A stretch of DNA of 46,638 bases from positions 1-46,638 of the forward strand of contig SFWF01000007.1 of the NCBI GenBank assembly GCA_004560045.1. The letters are read 5' to 3'. The notes beneath the pieces were generated by a model. That model worked only from the letters and a program-made list of their open reading frames with translations, was not told where the DNA came from and did no database searches. The position numbers and the translations under genes are program-made. Positions within the stretch are counted from its first letter, which is position 1. The number at the start of each line of letters is the position of its first letter. Of this stretch, positions 42,232-46,638 are shown one piece after another. This stretch comes from a bacterium. GTDB lineage: Bacteria > Bacillota > Clostridia > Oscillospirales > Acutalibacteraceae.

Positions 42232-43608
42232 TTAAAGTGTTACGCCGTCTTTAAAGATGGCAATGTCAAAATAACCGTTTTCTTCGCTCTTAGGTCTTGC
42301 TCCGTTTGCGACCGAGAGGCAGAGCTCAAAGAGCTTTTCTCCCTCGTCGCCCATATCGGCGCCGTCTAAAAGGACACCTGCATTAAAGTCGATCCAATGA
42401 GGCTTTTTGGCGGCAAGGGCCGAATTCGTTGCGATTTTAAGTGTTGGAACGGGGGCAGAAAGAGGGGTTCCGCGACCTGTTGTGAAGAGGATTATGTGGG
42501 CGCCCGATGCGGCAAGGTTGGTAACGGCGACCATATCGTTTCCGGGGCCGTTAACGAGGTAGAGTCCGCCGTCGGAGTCGGGTCTTTCGCCGAAGCCTAA
42601 CGCTCCCATAAGGGGCACCTTACCCGCCTTCTGAACACAGCCGAGGGATTTTTCCTCGAGGGTTGAAATTCCGCCTGCGATATTTCCGGGAGAGGGGTTA
42701 TCGGAAATACCCTCGCCGTGGTCGATAAAATACTGACGGAAGGCCTTTATCATATCGGCGGCAGAGGTAAAGACCTCCTTATTTACGCTTCTTGAAAGCA
42801 GAAGCTGCTCAGCACCGAAAACCTCGGGAATCTCGGTCATAAGAACGGTTCCGCCATACTCGGCAAAGTATTCCATAGCGCGGCCAACAAGGGGGTTGGC
42901 AGTAATTCCGCTATAGCCGTCCGAGCCGCCGCACTTAACGGCAATTTTAAGCTTCGAGACGGGAATTTCGGTTTTTTCGTCCTTAGCCATCTTGGCTAAA
43001 AGCTCGTCGATTATAGCCATACCGTCGGCTATTTCGTCCTCGCAGTCCTGAATATTAAGGAACCTTACGCGGTCCTTATCATAGTCGCCGAGGACGGTTT
43101 TCATAAGGGCGATTCCGTTTTCCTCACAGCCAAGGCCCAGCACCAGCACACCGCCTGCGTTAGGGTGCTTAATAAGTCCGCAGAGGATCTTCTGAGTATT
43201 TAAGAGGTCGCCGCCAAGCTGAGAACAGCCGTAGGGATGACAGAGAGCCTTTCCGCCGCTTTTTGCGGCAAGGGCTTTCGCAACGTCGTTAATACAGCCT
43301 ACGGTAGGAATTATCCAAAGCTCGTTACGGATTCCCGCGCCTCCGTCTTTACGAAGGTAGCCCGTAAAGGTTCCGTTTCGTCCGCTTGTTTTGGCAGTTT
43401 CGGCGGGAAGATATTCCCAGTCGTCCATACCTTTAAGGTTAGAGGAAAGGTTTTTGGGCGAGACCTTGTCCCCTACCTTAATATCGGCCGTTGCGGAGCC
43501 GATGGGAAAGCCGTATTTAATAACGTTTTCGCCCTTTTTTATGTCTCTTAGGGCGTATTTTTGTCCGTCGTCACGAACCTCTACGTTATCTAAGGGATGA
43601 ATCTTCAT
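42232..43608 (-). CDS. uxaA: altronate dehydratase
   Basis: Dehydrates D-altronate to 2-keto-3-deoxygluconate. The N-terminal SAF domain (about 1-75, MKIHPLDNVEVRDDGQ) is fused to the large UxaA domain containing GYLRKDGGAGIRNELWIIPTVGC, HPYGCSQLG, LGLGCEENG, and the C-terminal FTTGRGTP segment. The 458-aa length is slightly below E. coli UxaA (495) but complete by motif. The start overlaps the uxaB stop (TGATG). Confidence 0.95.
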   Translation of the reverse strand: MKIHPLDNVEVRDDGQKYALRDIKKGENVIKYGFPIGSATADIKVGDKVSPKNLSSNLKGMDDWEYLPAETAKTSGRNGTFTGYLRKDGGAGIRNELWIIPTVGCINDVAKALAAKSGGKALCHPYGCSQLGGDLLNTQKILCGLIKHPNAGGVLVLGLGCEENGIALMKTVLGDYDKDRVRFLNIQDCEDEIADGMAIIDELLAKMAKDEKTEIPVSKLKIAVKCGGSDGYSGITANPLVGRAMEYFAEYGGTVLMTEIPEVFGAEQLLLSRSVNKEVFTSAADMIKAFRQYFIDHGEGISDNPSPGNIAGGISTLEEKSLGCVQKAGKVPLMGALGFGERPDSDGGLYLVNGPGNDMVAVTNLAASGAHIILFTTGRGTPLSAPVPTLKIATNSALAAKKPHWIDFNAGVLLDGADMGDEGEKLFELCLSVANGARPKSEENGYFDIAIFKDGVTL

Positions 43609-44842
43609 CAGGCCTCGACCTCCTCTAAAAGGTCAGAGAGATCACAGCCCCAGAAATCGGTATTGGCAAGTATCTCTGCAACCGATTTGTTCTTCATAAA
43701 TTCCATAACGGCAGGGTCGTCGTTGGGGGCGCCTACCTTATAGAATTCGATAAGCTTTTTAAGGGCAAAAACAAGGTGCTTCGGGTAGCTACCGAAACGC
43801 TTTTTATACTCGAGTACAGAGGGAAGTACGCGTACCTTATATTTGCTGACCGAGTTTAAAGCAATAGAAGAAAGATAGTGCTTAATATAGGGGTTGGAGA
43901 AACGGATAAGCACGTTTTCGGCGTAGTCGACGAGCTCTTCCTTCGGCAGGTCTAAGGTGGGGATAATTTCCTCGAAGAGGCAGGTACGTACAAATCCGCG
44001 CATAGCCTCGTCGTCCATACAGGATTTTACGGTATCGAAGCCCGAAAGCAGGGCGAAGGGTACCATAGAGGTATGAGCGCCGTTTAAGATTCTGACCTTA
44101 CGGGTGCGGTATCTCTCTAATGCGTCCTTGGTTATGATAACGTTAAGATTTGCCTTAGGGTTTCAATTACCCAGAGGTGGAAGAACTCGGAGGTATTTAC
44201 CATATTGTCCTCATAGCCGAGATCGAGCTTTTCGTCCTTCGGGTAGCCGGTGTTGATCCGGTCGACAAGGGTATTGCAGAAAACGTTTTCGTTTTCGATC
44301 CAGACCTTAAATTCGTCGCCGAGCTGCCAAAGGTCGGCATACTGTAAAACCGTCTTTTTAAGGTTATCGCCGTTACGGTCGATAAGCTCGCAAGGAAGAA
44401 GTATAAAACCCTTAAGGCCCTTGTCAAATCTGCGCTTTAAAAGGAGGGTAAGCTTTGCGGGGAAGGCCGCAGGAGGAGCGTCGGTGATTTTATCGGTGCT
44501 CCTGAATTCGATTCCCGATTCGGTAGTGTTGGAGATGATGAAGCGAGCCTCGGGAATATCGGCAAGGCTTAAATATTCCTCGAAATTCTCGTAGGGCTTT
44601 ACACAGCGTGAAATTACGTCGATCTTGGAGACCTCAACACCCTCTGCGCCACGGATAAGGTGAGTATAAACGCAGTCCTGTGCGGTAAGCATATCGCACA
44701 TACCTTTTTCTATCGGCTGAACAACTGCAACGCTGCCGCTAAACTCGCCGATGTCGCTAAGCTTCTGAAGCATCCAATCGGCAAAGCCGCGAAGGAAGCC
44801 GCCTTCTCCGAACTGAATGACCTTTACGGGTTTATTATTCAT
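43608..44842 (-). pseudogene. uxaB: tagaturonate reductase, interrupted by a frameshift
   Basis: Mannitol dehydrogenase family enzyme reducing D-tagaturonate to D-altronate. The dinucleotide loop QFGEGGFLRG is at 10-19 of the first frame, and SNTTESGIEF and LPCELIDRNG follow. That frame ends at 44132 (FHLWVIE, then aberrant TLRQILTLS). The -1 frame continues at once with PKANLNVIITKDALERYRT and RKVRILNGAHTSMVPFALL and runs to 43608. The change lies near 44155-44164. As I recall the family, about a dozen residues between the VIE and LNV blocks are also missing, so more than one base may be lost. The start has an SD GGGAGG. No classic slippery heptamer fits a programmed shift. Confidence 0.9.
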
Positions 44843-44878
44843 AAACTTTATCCTCCCGGAAGATTTTTATTTGATTTT

Positions 44879-44907
44879 ATTATACTTTGGGCAGGCTTTA
44901 AATTCAA
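44879..44907 (-). promoter_or_regulatory. sigma-A promoter of the uxaB operon
   Basis: On the minus strand, TTGAAT (44907-44902) and TATAAT (44884-44879) are 17 nt apart, ahead of SD GGGAGG and the ATG at 44842. Confidence 0.85.
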
Positions 44908-44924
44908 TATAAAATCGTACTAAA

Positions 44925-44994
44925 AACTTGCAAATCGTTCATATTTTTAGATAAAAACCTCATAAACGACCTAAAACAAGTTGAAAATCATTCA
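44925..44994. promoter_or_regulatory. putative regulator sites: two 17-bp direct repeats, 53 bp apart
   Basis: AACTTGCAAATCGTTCA (44925-44941) and AAGTTGAAAATCATTCA (44978-44994) match at 14 of 17 positions. The first lies about 18 bp upstream of the uxaB -35; the second covers the -35 of the araC promoter. The 53-bp spacing is close to five helical turns. The layout fits activation of uxaB with autorepression by the divergent AraC protein. Confidence 0.55.
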
Positions 44995-45009
44995 AAAATA
45001 TGATAATAT
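44981..45009 (+). promoter_or_regulatory. sigma-A promoter of the fourth araC gene
   Basis: TTGAAA (44981-44986) and TAATAT (45004-45009) are 17 nt apart. The -10 follows the ATG at 45000, which excludes that start. Confidence 0.75.
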
Positions 45010-45032
45010 TAGCCCGTAAAGGGAGGGAGAAT

Positions 45033-45845
45033 ATGATTACCGATCTTGATAACCTTGAATATAAAAAGAGCTGGCATGAGCTTTATATCGACTACCGCGA
45101 GGGCTACAGCACCAATATGGGCAATTTCCACATGCACGATTATTACGAAATAAGCCTTATACTTTCGGGAAGGGTCAAGGTGCTTCTGTCGGGAAGCGCC
45201 AGCGAAGGAGACGGACCGCGTCTCGTACTCACCTCCCCCAACACGCCTCATTTCGTCGCCTGCGATCCGCAGGTTCTTTACAGAAGGCTAAATCTCCTCT
45301 TCGCGCCGCAGTTTATCGAGACCTACGGGGCTGAGTTTTCTGCCCTCCTTTCGGTGTTTGGAAAGGAAGGAAGAATTATAACCGTAACCGAGGAGCAATG
45401 TGAAAGGTACGTAGAAATTGCGGAAAGGATAAAAAGCGAGACCGACCCCGTAAGGCAGAAGCTAATTTCCCTTTATCTTTTGTCCCTTATTTCCGAAACC
45501 CAAAAGGATGAACTGCCGAAAGAGGCACCCTCCTACGTTACCGAGGCACTTCGCTATATAAACGAGCACTTTGGCGAAAAGATAGTAGCGGGGGAGCTTG
45601 CCTGGAGGCTTGGAATCGGGCGGACGACCCTTATGACCGCCTTTAAAAGCTACACGGGAAGCACCCTGCAGGAGCATATTTTAAGATACCGACTAACAAA
45701 GGCCATAAAGCTTCTGAGTTGCGGGGAAACCGAGCAGGCGGCGGCCGAAAACTGTGGGTTTAACGACTCCTGCACCCTGATCCGAAGCTTCAAAAAGGTT
45801 TTTGGAGTTACCCCCGCACAGTATATAAAAGCCCGCAAAAGATAA
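45033..45845 (+). CDS. AraC family transcriptional regulator (of the uxa operon)
   Basis: 270-aa AraC/XylS regulator. The N-terminal cupin includes NFHMHDYYEISLILSGRVKVLLSG and TSPNTPHFVACD. The C-terminal double HTH includes EKIVAGELAWRLGIGRTTLMTAFKSYTG and ETEQAAAENCGFNDSCTLIRSFKK, ending GVTPAQYIKARK. Start at 45033 has the SD GGGAGGGAG; the ATG at 45000 overlaps the -10 region. It diverges from uxaB with paired direct repeats between, so it probably senses galacturonate or tagaturonate. The ligand is inference. Confidence 0.92.
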   Translation: MITDLDNLEYKKSWHELYIDYREGYSTNMGNFHMHDYYEISLILSGRVKVLLSGSASEGDGPRLVLTSPNTPHFVACDPQVLYRRLNLLFAPQFIETYGAEFSALLSVFGKEGRIITVTEEQCERYVEIAERIKSETDPVRQKLISLYLLSLISETQKDELPKEAPSYVTEALRYINEHFGEKIVAGELAWRLGIGRTTLMTAFKSYTGSTLQEHILRYRLTKAIKLLSCGETEQAAAENCGFNDSCTLIRSFKKVFGVTPAQYIKARKR

Positions 45846-45852
45846 ATAATAC

Positions 45853-45881
45853 TTGATTTTTTCGGGATTATTGTTTATAAT
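45853..45881 (+). promoter_or_regulatory. strong promoter of the tRNA-Leu transcript
   Basis: TTGATT (45853-45858) and TATAAT (45876-45881) are 17 nt apart. Predicted transcription start is near 45888, exactly at the left end of the inverted-repeat element; the tRNA begins 277 nt further on. Confidence 0.8.
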
Positions 45882-45884
45882 GTG

Positions 45885-46159
45885 TAAGCAAACACGAATA
45901 ATCCGAACCTGCCTAAAAGGGCAGAATTTCGGTGCTTTTCGGTTTGTCGTCGCTTATAAGCGACAGCTTTATAAGTTCCTCCGCGCCAAAAATCCCTCGA
46001 AATTCTGCACCTTTTAGGTCGAAGAATTTTAAAGAAGAGGATTTTTGACTGTGCGAGGCACAAAACGCAGTTAATCCTTTCGGATTAACGAGTATTTTAA
46101 CAATGCAAAGGCGAAAATCCTCCCTTTAAAATCAGATTTGGATCATTCGTGTTTGCTTA
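45885..46159 (+). repeat. nested inverted-repeat (MITE-like) element or structured RNA ahead of tRNA-Leu
   Basis: No protein-coding capacity. Stem P1 pairs 45885-45907 with 46137-46159 (23 positions, one A-C mismatch, one G-U). Inside, P2 pairs 45912-45931 with 45998-46018 (9 plus 11 bp, one bulged A). A third arm pairs 46026-46047 with 46112-46132 (9 plus 11 bp, small internal loop). They form a three-way junction. Tip hairpins include a 16-bp palindrome at 45949-45964 and GTTAATCC-TTTC-GGATTAAC at 46070-46089. The ends read TA-AGCAAACACG and CGTGTTTGCT-TA, as expected for an element inserted at a TA. Without it, the -10 box would lie about 10 nt before the tRNA. Wobble pairs favour plus-strand RNA only slightly. 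Confidence 0.75.
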
Positions 46160-46164
46160 AGCAC

Positions 46165-46251
46165 GCCGGTATGTTGGAATTGGCAGACGAGACGGACTCA
46201 AAATCCGTTGGTAGCAATACCGTGTGGGTTCGACCCCCACTACCGGCACCA
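46165..46251 (+). tRNA. tRNA-Leu (anticodon CAA)
   Basis: 87-nt class II tRNA. Acceptor GCCGGTA pairs with TACCGGC. The anticodon stem ACGGA/TCCGT encloses CTCAAAA, giving anticodon CAA. A long variable arm (GGTAGCAATACC region) is typical of Leu, the T loop is GGTTCGACCCC, and CCA is encoded (46249-46251). It starts 5 nt after the inverted-repeat element. Confidence 0.97.
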
Positions 46252-46284
46252 AAAAACGACGAAGTTTTACTTCGTCGTTTTTTA
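46252..46284 (+). terminator. terminator of the tRNA-Leu transcript
   Basis: AAAAACGACGAAGT (46252-46265) pairs with ACTTCGTCGTTTTT (46269-46282) around TTT, followed by T. It begins directly after the CCA end. Confidence 0.9.
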
Positions 46285-46431
46285 TATCAAATTCGCAGAA
46301 TTTGATTATAATTCGAGCGAAGCGAGTTATCATTTTGCGACGCAATTATAATTTTCTAAGTTATTTGCGAATTTGAATTATAGTGCCTTTGGCACATTAT
46401 AGCACTTCGTGCATTATAGCACCTTCGGTGC
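46285..46431. repeat. cluster of short palindromes, with three tandem mini-hairpins
   Basis: CAAATTC-GCA-GAATTTG (46288-46304) and TTGCG-A-CGCAA (46335-46345) are followed by three tandem units, each ATTATA plus a small hairpin: GTGCC-TTT-GGCAC (46383-46395), GCAC-TTC-GTGC (46402-46412) and GCACC-TTC-GGTGC (46419-46431). CAAATTCGCA at the left also recurs inverted near 46367. No coding frame fits. Likely an intergenic repeat mosaic. Confidence 0.65.
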
Positions 46432-46576
46432 GTTTTCCTTAAATGAGCCATAAGTATGTGTGGTTTGCCCGTAATGGTTTTAACCGAACATCATATTTGC
46501 TACGGGACGTCGAGGACGCCGCGCCCTACAAAGTTTCCGTAAGATTTGTTAGCCGAAACATTTGACGCAAAAGATG
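46432..46576. other. non-coding spacer with one short intergenic repeat
   Basis: No gene is visible. A GC-rich motif at 46504-46529 (core GGGACGTCGAGGACGC, ending CCCTAC) resembles the one at 11010-11036. Confidence 0.45.
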
Positions 46577-46605
46577 TTGCAATACATAGTACTGTATGGT
46601 AAAAT
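46577..46605 (+). promoter_or_regulatory. promoter of a gene just beyond the window
   Basis: TTGCAA (46577-46582) and TAAAAT (46600-46605) are 17 nt apart. The spacer holds an inverted repeat ATACA-6-TGTAT (46582-46597), a possible repressor site. An AGGAGAG SD at 46628-46634 near the window end shows that a start codon should follow within a few bases. Confidence 0.7.
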
Positions 46606-46638
46606 AATTTTAACGAAAGAATATATCAGGAGAGATTA

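Noticed and set aside
43608..44842. programmed -1 ribosomal frameshift in uxaB
   Set aside because: The in-frame codons GAA ACC CTA do not form an X XXY YYZ slippery site, and family sequence seems missing at the junction, so a mutation or sequence error is more likely.
45885..46159. reading the foldback region as tmRNA, RNase P RNA or 6S RNA
   Set aside because: I found no tRNA-like ends with a tag frame, no conserved RNase P core motifs, and the three-arm shape does not match the single long hairpin of 6S RNA.
46157..46345. 62-aa minus-strand frame across the tRNA-Leu
   Set aside because: It is the antisense of the tRNA; its product contains the well-known spurious stretch VGVEPTRYCYQRILSPSRLPI-like found opposite Leu tRNAs. 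No SD.

Overview
The window reads as chromosomal DNA of an anaerobic, moderate-G+C Firmicute of the class Clostridia, probably a gut Oscillospirales-type organism. This is inferred from gene content and order, not from a search. Pointers are the sepF-ylmH-divIVA-ileS-lspA-rluD order, the miaB-ylbF-mutS-mutL-miaA order, holB next to ricT, ThyX instead of ThyA, a split transketolase, a stand-alone PduL phosphotransacetylase, a 2[4Fe-4S] ferredoxin, and four AraC-type regulators beside plant-polysaccharide genes. Genes are tightly packed, with strong SD sequences and near-consensus sigma-A promoters.

Left part (1-5.3 kb, minus strand): one transcription unit, thyX-tmk-DJ-1-5-FTHF cyclo-ligase-mltG-trhP, then a hairpin and the start of a membrane-anchored, PBP-like gene cut by the window edge. 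It covers dTMP synthesis, folate, peptidoglycan and tRNA U34 modification. From 5.4 to 7.7 kb is a GH27 alpha-galactosidase module with a small Cys-rich protein and a divergent AraC regulator. From 7.7 to 16.4 kb (plus strand) are trpS-holB-ricT, a ferredoxin, a second AraC regulator divergent from a frameshifted GH28-like gene, pduL-hemW-histidine phosphatase, and purC. From 16.4 to 19.1 kb a third AraC regulator diverges from a Gfo/Idh/MocA dehydrogenase plus a Hyi-like isomerase.

Middle (19.1-37.5 kb, minus strand): sixteen genes with no gap above about 40 nt lie between one consensus promoter and one terminator. They run miaB-ylbF-mutS-mutL-miaA-hlyD-yggS-sepF-ylmH-divIVA-ileS-lspA-rluD-HAD-tktN-tktC. 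The set joins tRNA modification, mismatch repair, cell division, isoleucyl-tRNA charging, lipoprotein processing and the pentose phosphate pathway.

Right part (37.6-46.6 kb): a GH3 hydrolase, then a galacturonate/pectin operon (uxaB-uxaA-uxaC-GH28) divergent from a fourth AraC regulator. uxaB is disrupted by a frameshift. The end of the window holds a tRNA-Leu(CAA). Between its promoter and the tRNA lies a roughly 271-bp nested inverted-repeat element that folds into a three-way junction: a MITE-like insertion or a structured RNA. A terminator, a run of tiny palindromes and a promoter plus SD for a gene just beyond the window follow.

The most unusual items are the foldback element at the tRNA-Leu gene, two independent frameshifts in pectin-related genes, fully overlapping divergent promoters at 17.2 kb, operator-like direct repeats in two AraC divergons, and a hairpin that hides the SD of the gene after trhP.
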